A stretch of DNA of 64,000 nucleotides, taken from assembly GCF_001592965.1 (NCBI RefSeq), contig NZ_LRPC01000028.1, positions 434,001 to 498,000 on the forward strand, given 5' to 3'. Shown piece after piece: positions 37,248-46,440 of this stretch. The notes under the pieces are model-generated. The model had not been told where the DNA came from. It worked only from the letters and a program-made list of their open reading frames with translations, and searched no databases. The position numbers and the translations under genes were made by a program. The stretch is from Roseivirga spongicola. GTDB lineage: Bacteria; Bacteroidota; Bacteroidia; Cytophagales; Cyclobacteriaceae. The first letter of the stretch is position 1; each line of letters starts with the position of its first letter.

Positions 37248-38320
37248 GGCTAAAGTTTGAGGTCATTCCTTATGTCTTGAAATTCACTTTCACAGCAGGT
37301 ACTTCTCGTGGTTCTTTCACCGAGAAAGAAACTTGGTTGATTAAGGCCTATGATCCATCAAAACCAGATCAAGTAGCTTGGGGCGAAGCAGGACCGTTAA
37401 AAGGACTATCAGAAGATTATTCGCCTGATTTCCAGTCAAAATTGACTTCATTTTTTAGTCAAGTTGAAGGAATGGAAATACCAGACAATCAAGTAGATAT
37501 TCTTGAATTTGCCTCAGAAGTGATTCCTGCTGATTTCCCTTCAATTAGGTTCGGCTTAGAAACTGTTCTGCTCGATTATTTAAAAGGTGGACAGTTTAAG
37601 ATATTCGATAATCCGTTTGCTCAAGGCAAAAGGCGTCTTCCTATTAATGGCCTAATCTGGATGGGTGATGAAGCCTTCATGCAAGAACAGATTGAGGCCA
37701 AATTAAAAGCCGGTTTCAATACCATCAAAATGAAGATTGGTGCCATTGACTTTGATACCGAGTTTAAACTGCTTGAATCCATAAGAAAGCATTACTCTGC
37801 CAATGAAATTACTTTACGAGTAGATGCCAATGGAGCTTTTGATGAATCTAATGTTCGTTCAAGATTGACGGATTTAGCTTCCTTAGAAATTCATTCTATA
37901 GAACAACCCATTATGCCAGGTCAAGGAGATCTTATGGCAAAGCTCTGCGAGGAAGAGTTGTTACCTATTGCGCTAGATGAAGAGCTGATTGGAATTCATT
38001 CACTTCAAAAAAAGAATGAGCTACTCGATAAAATCAAACCTCAATACATTATTCTGAAGCCATCTTTGGTGGGTGGAATCAAATCCTGTCGAGAGTGGAT
38101 TACTCTTGCTGAAGAAAGAAATATAGGCTGGTGGATGACCTCCATGCTCGAATCTAATATTGGTTTAAATGCTATCGCCCAGTTCACTGCTGAGTATGAA
38201 AACCTGTTGCCGCAAGGCCTAGGAACAGGTCAGCTTTACTCCAATAATTTTGATTCTCCACTGGAGATCAGAAAAGGAGAGTTGGTATACAATGTGCCTA
38301 AGGAGTGGGAGATAATTTAA
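37244..38320 (+). CDS. menC: o-Succinylbenzoate synthase (enolase superfamily)
   Basis: A 358-residue enolase-superfamily enzyme. Visible catalytic elements are KMKIG (Lys pair, near 165), RVDANGAFD (first metal ligand Asp), EQP (second ligand Glu), ALDEEL (third ligand) and ILKPSLVGGIKS (Lys base region). This motif set and the N-terminal RGSFTEKETWLI fit MenC, which forms o-succinylbenzoate in menaquinone synthesis. Dipeptide epimerases of the same superfamily are the main alternative. It is translationally coupled to ribE and converges with the ABC-F gene ten bases after its stop. Confidence 0.88.
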   Translation: MRLKFEVIPYVLKFTFTAGTSRGSFTEKETWLIKAYDPSKPDQVAWGEAGPLKGLSEDYSPDFQSKLTSFFSQVEGMEIPDNQVDILEFASEVIPADFPSIRFGLETVLLDYLKGGQFKIFDNPFAQGKRRLPINGLIWMGDEAFMQEQIEAKLKAGFNTIKMKIGAIDFDTEFKLLESIRKHYSANEITLRVDANGAFDESNVRSRLTDLASLEIHSIEQPIMPGQGDLMAKLCEEELLPIALDEELIGIHSLQKKNELLDKIKPQYIILKPSLVGGIKSCREWITLAEERNIGWWMTSMLESNIGLNAIAQFTAEYENLLPQGLGTGQLYSNNFDSPLEIRKGELVYNVPKEWEII

Positions 38321-38330
38321 TGAACCTAGA

Positions 38331-39968
38331 TCACACCTTCCGCTCAATCTCCCTCAGGTTCTCCATCTTCTTATTGCGAAGGAATCCGTTGATGTCTTCC
38401 AAATGCTCTTTGATTCTCTGATTGCCGAACTCTAATACTTTATCTGCTAATCCGTCTAGAAAGTCACGGTCATGAGAAACCAAAATCAGCGTGCCATCAA
38501 AAGCTTTTAAGGCATCTTTCAAAATGTCTTTAGAGCGAATATCCAGGTGGTTGGTAGGCTCATCCAATATCAGGAGATTCACTGGTTGTAAGAGTAGCTT
38601 CACCATAGCCAAGCGAGTTTTTTCACCACCAGAAAGCACTTTTACTTTCTTATCGATAGCATCTCCAGAAAACATAAAGGCGCCTAGTAAATCCTTGATT
38701 TTCGACCTAATGTCCCCTTTGGCTATCTCATCAATGGTTTGGAAGACGGTCAGGTTCTCGTCTAACAGTGAAGCTTGATTTTGAGCAAAGTAGCCAATCA
38801 TAGAGTTATGGCCAACCTGAAGTGTTCCATCAAAATCGATTTCGCCCATAATAGCTTTAACCAAAGTAGATTTACCCTGACCATTTTTACCTACTAAGGC
38901 AATTTTTTCTCCTCTAGCCACAGTGAATGAAGCACCTTCGAAAACTACATGGTCTCCATAGCGCTTAGCCAAGTTATCTACAATTACTGGATAGTTTCCT
39001 GAGCGAGGGGCTGGAGGGAATTTGATGTTTAAGGCAGACGTATCTACCTCATCAACCTCAATAATTTCCATTTTTTCGAGCATTTTCACTCTAGATTGAA
39101 CCTGAAGTGTTTTGGAATAGGTACCCTTAAATCGCTCAATAAACTGTTTAATTTCCGCTATTTCTTTAGCCTGATCATCGAACTGCTTTTGCTGCTGCTC
39201 GCGTCTTTCTTTCCTCAGTTCTAAATAATGCGAGTAATTGGTTTTATAATCGTAAACCTTGCCTCTGGTGATTTCAATGGTTCTATTGGTGAGGTTGTCT
39301 ACGAACGTTTTATCGTGGCTAATAACCATTACAGCCTTAGCGCTGGTTTTCAAAAAGTCTTCTAACCATTGAACCGATTCAATGTCTAGGTGGTTGGTAG
39401 GCTCATCGAGCAGAATAAGATCTGGTTTCTGAAGCAGTATTTTAGCCAATTCTATACGCATTCTCCAGCCACCACTAAATTGACTCGTAGGTTTGTTTAG
39501 GTCAGAACGCTCAAAGCCAAGGCCTATTAAGGTTTTTTCTACTTCAGCATCATAGTTTACATCTTCAATGCTATAGAACTTCTCACTAAGCTCGGAAACC
39601 TCTTCGATGATCTTACTGTAGGCGTCTGACTCATAATCAGTCCTTGTTTCCAGCTGATGATTGAGTTCATCAATTCTGGTTTTCATTCCTTGAATCTTGG
39701 CGAAAGCTTTAGAAGCTTCTTCAAAAACGGAGCAATTATCTTCAGTCAACAGGTGCTGGGGTAGGTAGGCTATAACAGCTTCTTTGGGTGCAGATATTTT
39801 ACCACTAGTAGGCGTGTTTTTACCCGCTACTATTTTTAACAGTGTAGATTTTCCTGCCCCGTTTTTGCCCATCAGGGCTATTCGGTCATTGTCATTAATA
39901 TTGAAAGTAACATTATTAAATAGAGCATTGCCATTGAACTCAACACCTACAGCATCAACTGAAATCAT
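38331..39968 (-). CDS. ABC-F family ribosome-associated ATPase
   Basis: A 545-residue soluble protein with two ABC domains and no membrane segments. Domain 1 has Walker A GKNGAGKST near 35, signature FSGGWRMR and Walker B LILLDEPTNHLD. A charged linker rich in Lys/Gln/Glu (about 240-290) follows. Domain 2 has GKNGQGKST, LSGGEKTR and LLILDEPTNHLD. ABC-F proteins act on the ribosome to resolve stalling or to confer antibiotic protection; nothing here points to resistance, so a housekeeping YkpA/Uup-like role is more likely. A perfect TAnnTTTG box lies just upstream. Confidence 0.94.
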   Translation of the reverse strand: MISVDAVGVEFNGNALFNNVTFNINDNDRIALMGKNGAGKSTLLKIVAGKNTPTSGKISAPKEAVIAYLPQHLLTEDNCSVFEEASKAFAKIQGMKTRIDELNHQLETRTDYESDAYSKIIEEVSELSEKFYSIEDVNYDAEVEKTLIGLGFERSDLNKPTSQFSGGWRMRIELAKILLQKPDLILLDEPTNHLDIESVQWLEDFLKTSAKAVMVISHDKTFVDNLTNRTIEITRGKVYDYKTNYSHYLELRKERREQQQKQFDDQAKEIAEIKQFIERFKGTYSKTLQVQSRVKMLEKMEIIEVDEVDTSALNIKFPPAPRSGNYPVIVDNLAKRYGDHVVFEGASFTVARGEKIALVGKNGQGKSTLVKAIMGEIDFDGTLQVGHNSMIGYFAQNQASLLDENLTVFQTIDEIAKGDIRSKIKDLLGAFMFSGDAIDKKVKVLSGGEKTRLAMVKLLLQPVNLLILDEPTNHLDIRSKDILKDALKAFDGTLILVSHDRDFLDGLADKVLEFGNQRIKEHLEDINGFLRNKKMENLREIERKV

Positions 39969-39985
39969 GAATCGAAATTTGGTCG

Positions 39986-39993
39986 CAAAGATA
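39986..39993 (-). promoter_or_regulatory. Bacteroidota-type -7 box before the ABC-F gene
   Basis: On the minus strand TATCTTTG matches TAnnTTTG, 17 bases before the ATG, so the leader would be only about a dozen bases. Confidence 0.5.
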
Positions 39994-40204
39994 TGTTTTT
40001 GGCCATTGAAAATATGATGGATGCTAAGAGTTCTGAAGAATTCTTAGACAGATTGAAAACAGTTTTATCATAAGTGCACTGATGATATTTTCGGAAATAG
40101 CTTAGATCTATTTTCAGCTTTTAGCCGCTAGGGGTTTTTAACCATCCTTCAAAAAATGGAACTTTTTGTTGTCGGCTTCACGACCATGGTGGACATTTGT
40201 AATA

Positions 40205-40588
40205 ATGTCAGCAATTAGATCAACTCTTATTGGCTTGGTGATTTGCTCACAGCTTGTGAGCACTTTTCTCATGCCACTGATCTATCTCGATTACGAGATA
40301 CGGAAAGATTATATTGCTGAGTTCCTTTGTATCGAAAGAGACAAACCCATTACAGTATGCTACGGTAGCTGCGTTTTGAGCGAAAACCTACAAACGGCTC
40401 AAGACACTCAGGACGATGCTGAAAAGCTGATGCCTAAGGAGTATACCTTTTACTGCAATGAACAAAGGGACGAAGCAATAGGTGAAGCCACTTGGCATCT
40501 GTTGCAAGACAAATTGCCACTGGCTTATGACGAAGATGTTCCTAGCGACCTCTTTAATTCTGATATTTTTCAGCCTCCCCGGGCATAG
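40205..40588 (+). CDS. Small membrane protein with CxGxC motif, probable metal-handling accessory
   Basis: A 127-residue protein with one N-terminal hydrophobic segment (TLIGLVICSQLVSTFLMPLI), followed by YIAEFLCIERDKPITVCYGS and then C-V-L-S-E-N-L. That layout matches a small Bacteroidota family of the form YIAxxLCxNxxxPxxxCxGxCxLxxxL, which I recall as frequent near metal-uptake receptors. The start at 40205 is preferred over an in-frame ATG 13 codons earlier because it sits directly before the hydrophobic segment. It lies 243 bases before the MbnP gene on the same strand, consistent with a copper-related role, which is inferred. Confidence 0.7.
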   Translation: MSAIRSTLIGLVICSQLVSTFLMPLIYLDYEIRKDYIAEFLCIERDKPITVCYGSCVLSENLQTAQDTQDDAEKLMPKEYTFYCNEQRDEAIGEATWHLLQDKLPLAYDEDVPSDLFNSDIFQPPRA

Positions 40589-40831
40589 ATTTCCCTTCCC
40601 AAATGGTGTATGAATTAACTGTATTCCATTTGCTCATGGCGAATGTGAGAATACACTGTGCACTCTTATCTATTATTCAATTATATCCTGAATTGGGTTA
40701 AAGCTTGATGATCTACTCGTTTATTTTGAGCGAGTAAAGCTGATGTCTATTAGTTTCTAAGTAAACTTTTAGATAGAACATCTACGCATCAGTTTTAGCC
40801 TGTTCAACTAATATTCTAAGAAATCTAAAAG

Positions 40832-41695
40832 ATGAAAATATCTAAAATTTTAGCGCTACTGGCGCTTATCGTTACCATTATGTCTTGTGAAAATGACGAA
40901 CCTCAACCAGAAGAGTTCGGAACATTTCAACTTTACTTCGATAATAAGGTAGGGGCTAGCGAGCTTACGCTAAGTGAGCCCGGATCTACTAATTACAATT
41001 ACGAAACAACCAATGGCGAAAAATTCAACCTTTCCAGGTTTGGCTATTACGTGAGCAAAATAAAATTGGAAGGACCGAATGGTGAACTTTATGAGGATGA
41101 AGTCAGTGTTTCTGCCAGCGAGTCGAAAGGTTACTACCAAATCTTGGAGAGTGTAGCTTCTAGTCATAATGTAATGCTGGAAAATGTACCTGCCGGTTCG
41201 TACAGCAAAGTAACTTTCACTATTGGTGTGGCTGAAGATGGCGTTCAGGAAGGTGCTTTGGGAGGTGTTCTAGATCCGGCCAAAGGTGCTTGGTTCTGGA
41301 ACTGGAATGCTGGCTACATTGGAATGGCCATTGAGGGAACTGCCGAAAACTCAGCCCAGCAATATGTAGATTGGGGCAATGGTACAGAAACCAAAGAGAA
41401 AACCTTTGCTGTTCATGTTGGTGGCTGGAAGGATGTTACTGACAATGAGAATTTTGTGAACAATGTTCGCACCAGAACGCTCGATTTTGGAACAACCGTC
41501 TCGGTTTCTGAAGAGCTTTCTCCGAATGCTCATGTAGTAACTGATGTGCTGAAGCTATTAGATGGAGTTAATATAGACTTTAGTTCAACCTATTCGGTAC
41601 ATGCTCCAAAGGCAGGTAAGCCTTTTGCAGATCAGTTAGCCAATGCCTTTGTGGTGCACCATGTACACCAGAGTTCTAATGGTCATGGTCATTAA
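40832..41695 (+). CDS. MbnP-family copper-binding lipoprotein
   Basis: A 287-residue periplasmic lipoprotein (lipobox VTIMSC near residue 19). The family signature is visible at residues 154-162 (WFWNWNAGY), the tryptophan-rich segment where MbnP proteins carry the Trp that is oxidised to kynurenine for copper binding. The LSRFGYYVSKIKL strand and the His-rich C-terminal tail (VVHHVHQSSNGHGH) also fit. The next gene, seven bases on, encodes the diheme MbnH-type partner that performs this oxidation in studied systems. No methanobactin genes are present, so a broader copper role is inferred. Confidence 0.88.
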   Translation: MKISKILALLALIVTIMSCENDEPQPEEFGTFQLYFDNKVGASELTLSEPGSTNYNYETTNGEKFNLSRFGYYVSKIKLEGPNGELYEDEVSVSASESKGYYQILESVASSHNVMLENVPAGSYSKVTFTIGVAEDGVQEGALGGVLDPAKGAWFWNWNAGYIGMAIEGTAENSAQQYVDWGNGTETKEKTFAVHVGGWKDVTDNENFVNNVRTRTLDFGTTVSVSEELSPNAHVVTDVLKLLDGVNIDFSSTYSVHAPKAGKPFADQLANAFVVHHVHQSSNGHGH

Positions 41696-41702
41696 TAGAG
41701 TG

Positions 41703-42737
41703 ATGAAAAAGTGCCTGGCCATTGGCTGGGTGCTTTTTTCTCTTTGGTCATGTGGGGGCGGAGCTGATGAAAAGCCTGGAGAAGTATTGGCTTTTGTAAA
41801 GCCTGAGCACTTTCCAGAGCCTACATACACGTTTCAGAATAACCCGATAACAGCAGAAGGTTTTGAACTGGGTAAGAAGCTGTTTTTCGACCCAATATTA
41901 TCGAGAGACAAGAGTGTTTCATGCAATAACTGTCATCAGCAGTCGCGGGCTTTTGCCGACACACCACTGCATCCGACTAGTGTTGGGGTAGACAACCGGT
42001 TCGGCATAAGAAACGCGCCTTCCATAGCCAATATGGCCTTTATGAAGGAGTTCTTTTGGGATGGTGCAGTTACACATCTTGACTTTGTACCCATCAATGC
42101 GATTGAATCGGATGTAGAAATGGATGAGTCTTTGGAAAACGTGGTGAAAAAGCTCAATGCCAGTGAAGCTTACAGAACCAAGTTTAAGACTGCATTCGGA
42201 ACTGAAGAGGCCACTGCGCCTTACTTGCTTCATGCGCTTTCTCAGTTCACTGCCATGATGATTTCTGCAGATTCCAAGTACGATAAGTATTTGCAAGGGC
42301 AAGAAGAGTTAACAGCGAATGAATCGCGTGGTTTGGCGCTGTTTGAACAGAAATGTTCAAGCTGCCATGCTGGTGTTTTGTTTACCGATCAAAGCTATCG
42401 GAATAACGGAATCAGTTCGGATTTTGGCGATAAGGGTAGGGGGCTTATCACTGAGGATGAGGCTGATGAAGGCAAGTTTAAAGTGCCAAGCCTTCGCAAT
42501 GCAGGCATTACCGCCCCATATATGCACAATGCTAAGTTCTCAACACTAGAAGAAGTGCTTGAGCATTATGGCAATGGCATGGTCGATTCTCCAACACTCG
42601 ATCCCTCATTTAAAAATGGGGAAGTAGTGGTCGGAATACCTATGACTAAAGAAGAGCAGGGAGATATTATTGAGTTTATCCATACCCTAACCGATTACAC
42701 ATTTATTTCAGACGAAAGATTTAGAAACAATGAATAG
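41703..42737 (+). CDS. MbnH-like diheme cytochrome c peroxidase-family lipoprotein
   Basis: A 344-residue diheme protein. The start at 41703 gives a proper lipoprotein signal (AIGWVLFSLWSC) and sits seven bases after the MbnP stop; the 20-residue longer version overlaps MbnP. Two heme c motifs, CNNCH (about residue 78) and CSSCH (about 224), lie in the order typical of the CcpA/MauG superfamily, with FELGKKLFFDPILSRDKSVS and FKVPSLRNAGITAPYMHNA around them. In characterised pairs MbnH oxidises a Trp of MbnP. Pairing with MbnP supports that assignment over a general peroxidase. Confidence 0.88.
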   Translation: MKKCLAIGWVLFSLWSCGGGADEKPGEVLAFVKPEHFPEPTYTFQNNPITAEGFELGKKLFFDPILSRDKSVSCNNCHQQSRAFADTPLHPTSVGVDNRFGIRNAPSIANMAFMKEFFWDGAVTHLDFVPINAIESDVEMDESLENVVKKLNASEAYRTKFKTAFGTEEATAPYLLHALSQFTAMMISADSKYDKYLQGQEELTANESRGLALFEQKCSSCHAGVLFTDQSYRNNGISSDFGDKGRGLITEDEADEGKFKVPSLRNAGITAPYMHNAKFSTLEEVLEHYGNGMVDSPTLDPSFKNGEVVVGIPMTKEEQGDIIEFIHTLTDYTFISDERFRNNE

Positions 42738-43650
42738 AAGAATAATTCTGGTTGCATTGATTGCCGTACTGAGCATTCCAAAGACCTGGGCATGCGATGT
42801 ATGCGGTTGTAGCCTTTCAGGCCTCTATTTCGGTTACGTATCTATGCAGAACCGACATTTTATAGGACTTAAGTACAGTTCGGCTTCATTTAAAGCCTAC
42901 ATAGATAATGATGACTACTACTTTCAAGATGAGTATTCTAACGATACTTATCAGCGATTCGACTTGACTGGAAAATACCGATTTAGCCCAAGATTTGAAG
43001 TAAGGTATGTGGTACCTTATATCATCAATAACATGGAAGGGTCGCATCAAAATGTGCGTTCTTCAGGATTGGGAGATCCAATGATTGTTGGTTACTATTC
43101 AGTTTTCAACACTGGTGAAAATATGGAGGGAATCGTTCATTCACTAAATGTAGGCGCTGGGTTGAAACTGCCGGCAGGGGAGTTTGAGAAAACTGATGAT
43201 GGAGAAATTATCAACCGAAATTTTCAGTTGGGCTCTGGTAGTCTAGACTACATTCTTTCAGCCAATTATATGGTGAGGTTTGGTAAGTATGGTGCAAATG
43301 TAGAGTCATCTTATAAAATCAACTCAGCCAATAGTATGGACTATGAATTTGGAAATCAGGCCAATGTTGCCTTGAATGTTTATCGCTATTTGGAAACCGC
43401 CAGTTTCTCGGTTTTGCCGTTTGTAGGAGCCTTTTATGAACAAGGGGACTATCACTATAATGAGGGAATTCGAGAAGCCAATACTGGTGGTAAAGCCATT
43501 ATGGCTACACTTGGTGCCCAGGTTTTTGTCAGCCGACTTACTTTAAATGCTCAGTATCAGACTCCTATTAAGCAAACCTTCAATACAGATGATTTTGCCT
43601 CAATTGAAGGGGGAGATAGGTTTTCAATCGGGTTATACTACAGCTTGTAA
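42730..43650 (+). CDS. Outer-membrane beta-barrel protein with N-terminal CDVCGC motif
   Basis: A 306-residue exported protein. A signal peptide (IILVALIAVLSIPKTWA) is followed at once by CDVCGCSLSG, a cysteine cluster suited to bind Cu(I) or another soft metal. The rest alternates in short amphipathic strands (YFGYVSMQNRHFIGLKYSS, RYVVPYIINN, FSIGLYYSL at the end), typical of an outer-membrane barrel of about twelve strands. It overlaps the MbnH gene by eight bases, so the two are coupled. A metal transport or sensing role is inferred from context. Confidence 0.82.
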   Translation: MNRRIILVALIAVLSIPKTWACDVCGCSLSGLYFGYVSMQNRHFIGLKYSSASFKAYIDNDDYYFQDEYSNDTYQRFDLTGKYRFSPRFEVRYVVPYIINNMEGSHQNVRSSGLGDPMIVGYYSVFNTGENMEGIVHSLNVGAGLKLPAGEFEKTDDGEIINRNFQLGSGSLDYILSANYMVRFGKYGANVESSYKINSANSMDYEFGNQANVALNVYRYLETASFSVLPFVGAFYEQGDYHYNEGIREANTGGKAIMATLGAQVFVSRLTLNAQYQTPIKQTFNTDDFASIEGGDRFSIGLYYSL

Positions 43651-44124
43651 ATGATGAGTAGAATGAAGTCTAAAGGAATCTTGATAGCTATAGGTATTCT
43701 TATAGCTATCATAATTTTTTCATTTGACTCAAATATAGGGCAAGATGAAGTGAGTGAGTTGAAGGAAGAAGTTATTACTATTCATGATGAAGCCATGGCT
43801 AGAATGGGAGAGATTATGCAGTTGAAACGTGAGCTCTCCAAATTGAAGATTGAGGCTAAAAATGATTCGCTTATTCTTATCAACTTAAGTGATTTAACCA
43901 AGGCGCACGATGGTATGATGGACTGGATGCGCAACTTCTCAGCAAGGTTTCCCGAAGGTACTTTGATGGGCGGAGAAGCCTCTTCTCTGGCTGATGATGA
44001 AGTCATGAGTAAGGAAGAACTAACTGATGCTTTGAAAGAGGAATTGACAAGTGTTAAGATTGTGGCTGAGGATATTGATAAGGCTATAATTGCAGCAAAG
44101 GAAACACTTAGTGAAAGCAATTAA
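43651..44124 (+). CDS. Membrane-anchored coiled-coil protein
   Basis: A 157-residue protein with one N-terminal transmembrane helix (GILIAIGILIAIIIFSF) and a long heptad-patterned coiled coil (about 35-75, EVSELKEEVITIHDEAMARM). A conserved-looking DWMRNFSARFPEG region and a final helix follow. It starts on the base after the stop of the barrel gene, which makes it the last member of the copper cluster. Relatives are annotated only as viral A-type inclusion-like proteins; function unknown. Confidence 0.7.
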   Translation: MMSRMKSKGILIAIGILIAIIIFSFDSNIGQDEVSELKEEVITIHDEAMARMGEIMQLKRELSKLKIEAKNDSLILINLSDLTKAHDGMMDWMRNFSARFPEGTLMGGEASSLADDEVMSKEELTDALKEELTSVKIVAEDIDKAIIAAKETLSESN

Positions 44125-44128
44125 GTAA

Positions 44129-44167
44129 AAAGAGCCTCCGATCGATTGTATAGATTGGAGGCTCTTT
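44129..44167. terminator. Bidirectional terminator between copper cluster and MATE gene
   Basis: AAAGAGCCTCC (44129-44139) pairs with GGAGGCTCTTT (44157-44167). It has A/T runs on both sides and lies between convergent genes. Confidence 0.85.
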
Positions 44168-44175
44168 ACTCATTT

Positions 44176-45585
44176 TTAAACTTCTGTAGTCTTCCACTTA
44201 CCTTTCCTGAAAAGAAGGATAGACACTATGGCAATAAGTATCTCTGAAGTGGTGATTGCACCATAAACTCCTATAGGTCCCCAATCTAATTGAAGAGCAA
44301 CAAAATAGGCCACAGGAATCTGAAATAGCCAAAAACAAAAGAAGTTGATAATGGTGGGTGTTTTAGTATCTCCAGCACCATTGAAGGCCTGAGTAACCAC
44401 CATACCATAGGCATAGAAAATGTAGCCCGCAGTAATTATTTGTAAACTTAAGGCTCCGTATTCTACTACATCACTTACATCGCTAAACCATCCGATAATT
44501 TGTTTAGCAAATAGGAAGTAGACAGCCGAAACGATTACCATGAATACAGCATTGTATTTGCTGGTTTTCCATACCGATTTTTCCGCTCTCTCGGGTTGCT
44601 TAGCTCCTAAGTTCTGACCAACCAGCGTTGCAGCAGCATTACTCATTCCCCAAGAGGGCATAAGGGTGAACATCATAACTCTTATGGAAATGGTGTAACC
44701 AGCTAATACATCGCTACCGAATTCGGACATTATTCGCATAAGAAATACCCAGCTCGATGTACCGATCAGAAACTGACCAATTCCTCCCAAGGAAATTTTG
44801 ATAAGGTTCATCATTACCTCCGCCTTCCACACAAAGTCACTTAGTGTCAATTTGACACGGCTCCAACCAAAGAAAAGCACCATAAATTGTGCTACTACAG
44901 CGGTTCCTCGACCTATTGTAGTGGCTATGGCAGCACCTTCTACACCATAAGCTGGTATAGGACCCCAACCGAATATAAGAATAGGATCTAGTATAATATT
45001 CAAACCGTTGGATAGCACCAGGGCCCACATGGCTACAGAGGCATCACCAGCGCCTCTGAAAATAGCGTTGATGAGAAAAAGTAGCATAATGGTGATATTT
45101 CCACCTATCAAGATTCTGGTATATCCATACCCTTCCTCTATAAGAGCTGGTTCGCCTCCCATTAGCCCCAGAATTTCTTTAGGGTAAATGATGCCAATTG
45201 CTCCAACTACTATTGAAATGATTACGCCTAAAATAATGGCTTGAACAGCTGCTTCTTTAGCCCCTTTTTTGTCTTTGGCGCCTGTTCTTCTGGCAACTAC
45301 AGCCGTTGCGGCCATACTTAACCCGATGGCCAAAGCATAAAGTAGTGTAATAACAGATTCTGTAAGACCAACGGTGGCAACAGCATTTACCGAAACCCTG
45401 GAAACAAATAGAATGTCTACCAGAGCAAAAGTAGACTCCATGAGCATTTCCAGAATCATAGGAATGGAAAGCATAAAAATAGCCTTCCGAATACTACCGG
45501 TAGTAAAATCTTCTTCTTTGCCACGGATAGCGGCAATAAGGTATTGAAAGTAACGCTTGTACTTATTTTGAGAAATAGATGTCAT
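44176..45585 (-). CDS. MATE-family multidrug/cation antiporter
   Basis: A 469-residue inner-membrane transporter with about 12 helices in two similar halves. Each half shows the family pattern: PMILEMLMESTFALVDILFV near 40 and VGIGQ-like GGIGQFLIGTSSWVFLM near 265. A QNLGAKQPERAEK segment (about 320) is typical of the MATE loop. NorM/DinF-type members exchange Na+ or H+ for organic cations. It is preceded by a 156-base gap and a terminator, so it is likely a separate unit from the sirtuin. Confidence 0.93.
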   Translation of the reverse strand: MTSISQNKYKRYFQYLIAAIRGKEEDFTTGSIRKAIFMLSIPMILEMLMESTFALVDILFVSRVSVNAVATVGLTESVITLLYALAIGLSMAATAVVARRTGAKDKKGAKEAAVQAIILGVIISIVVGAIGIIYPKEILGLMGGEPALIEEGYGYTRILIGGNITIMLLFLINAIFRGAGDASVAMWALVLSNGLNIILDPILIFGWGPIPAYGVEGAAIATTIGRGTAVVAQFMVLFFGWSRVKLTLSDFVWKAEVMMNLIKISLGGIGQFLIGTSSWVFLMRIMSEFGSDVLAGYTISIRVMMFTLMPSWGMSNAAATLVGQNLGAKQPERAEKSVWKTSKYNAVFMVIVSAVYFLFAKQIIGWFSDVSDVVEYGALSLQIITAGYIFYAYGMVVTQAFNGAGDTKTPTIINFFCFWLFQIPVAYFVALQLDWGPIGVYGAITTSEILIAIVSILLFRKGKWKTTEV

Positions 45586-45723
45586 TGTAGAGAATTATGA
45601 AATAAAAAAATACAGATGTGCGACTAGGAAAGGATTATCCTAGGTTCAGGACCAATGCAGCCTCGACATAAAGTGTGAACACAACTCTCAAACAATCATG
45701 CTATAAAGCAAGGCCAATTTTCG

Positions 45724-45742
45724 AAAAACTCCTAGAGTTTTT
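45724..45742 (-). terminator. Terminator of the sirtuin gene
   Basis: AAAAACTC/GAGTTTTT with a three-base loop, overlapping the sirtuin stop. On the minus strand the right arm is itself a T-run. Confidence 0.6.
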
Positions 45743-46428
45743 TAATTTTTGAAAATAAGCTCCTTGAATTTCAGCATCCCGGTGCTTGCTTTTTCTTCAA
45801 TGAAAGTGACATTTCTACCAAGGTAACCACCTGGCTTTTTGGGGTCTACTAAGTAAATAGGGCAGCTCGCCTTGGTGTACTGAATGAGACTAGCCGCTGG
45901 ATAAACCTGTAATGACGTTCCTACTACAAGGAATATATCCGCTTGTGCAGTTGCTTCAATGGCGGGTTCCATCATAGGAACAGCTTCTCCAAACCATACG
46001 ATATTTGGTCGAAGTTGAGAGCCTCTTTCACATAAATCGCCCATTTTGAGTTCCCAACCATCTACCTCATAGACTAATTGCTCATCAATTGAGCTTCTTG
46101 ACTGAAATAACTGACCATGTAAATGTAGCACTTCGGTTGACCCAGCTTTTTCATGAAAATTATCTACGTTTTGAGTAATGACCGTTACTTCAAAGTTTTT
46201 CTCTAATTCTGCTAATAAAGTGTGAGCTATATTGGGCTTAGCGTTAAGTGCTTGTTTTCTTCTTTCGTTGTAGAACTTCTGAACCAACTCAGGATTCTTA
46301 GCCCATGCTTCTGGAGTAGCTACTTCGGTTACATCATGACCTTCCCATAAACCTCCTGAGTCTCGAAAAGTCTTTAAGCCGCTTTCGGCACTTATTCCTG
46401 CTCCTGTTAGTACTACTAGTTTTTTCAT
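45742..46428 (-). CDS. Sir2-family NAD-dependent deacylase lacking the zinc cysteines
   Basis: A 228-residue sirtuin. Visible motifs are TGAGISAESGLKTFRDSGGLW (NAD site, split over residues 8-28), TQNVDNFHEKAGS (catalytic region), the active-site His in HLHG, and VVGTSLQVYPAA. The Y-x-x-R pair of desuccinylases is present (FYNERR), predicting activity on succinyl or malonyl lysine. The four zinc-ligand cysteines of most sirtuins are absent: only one Cys (DLCERGSQLRP) remains in that module, as in other Bacteroidota sirtuins I recall. The start at 46428 is chosen because the 29 residues upstream are translated from a dispersed repeat. Confidence 0.9.
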   Translation of the reverse strand: MKKLVVLTGAGISAESGLKTFRDSGGLWEGHDVTEVATPEAWAKNPELVQKFYNERRKQALNAKPNIAHTLLAELEKNFEVTVITQNVDNFHEKAGSTEVLHLHGQLFQSRSSIDEQLVYEVDGWELKMGDLCERGSQLRPNIVWFGEAVPMMEPAIEATAQADIFLVVGTSLQVYPAASLIQYTKASCPIYLVDPKKPGGYLGRNVTFIEEKASTGMLKFKELIFKN

Positions 46429-46440
46429 ACCCATTTTTCT

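Noticed and set aside
38331-39968. ABC-F protein as an antibiotic-resistance determinant
   Set aside because: The sequence shows only generic ABC-F features and the context is housekeeping, so no resistance call is justified.
41643-41702. Longer start for the MbnH-like gene
   Set aside because: It would overlap MbnP and place 20 unrelated residues before a clean lipoprotein signal; the ATG at 41703 fits.
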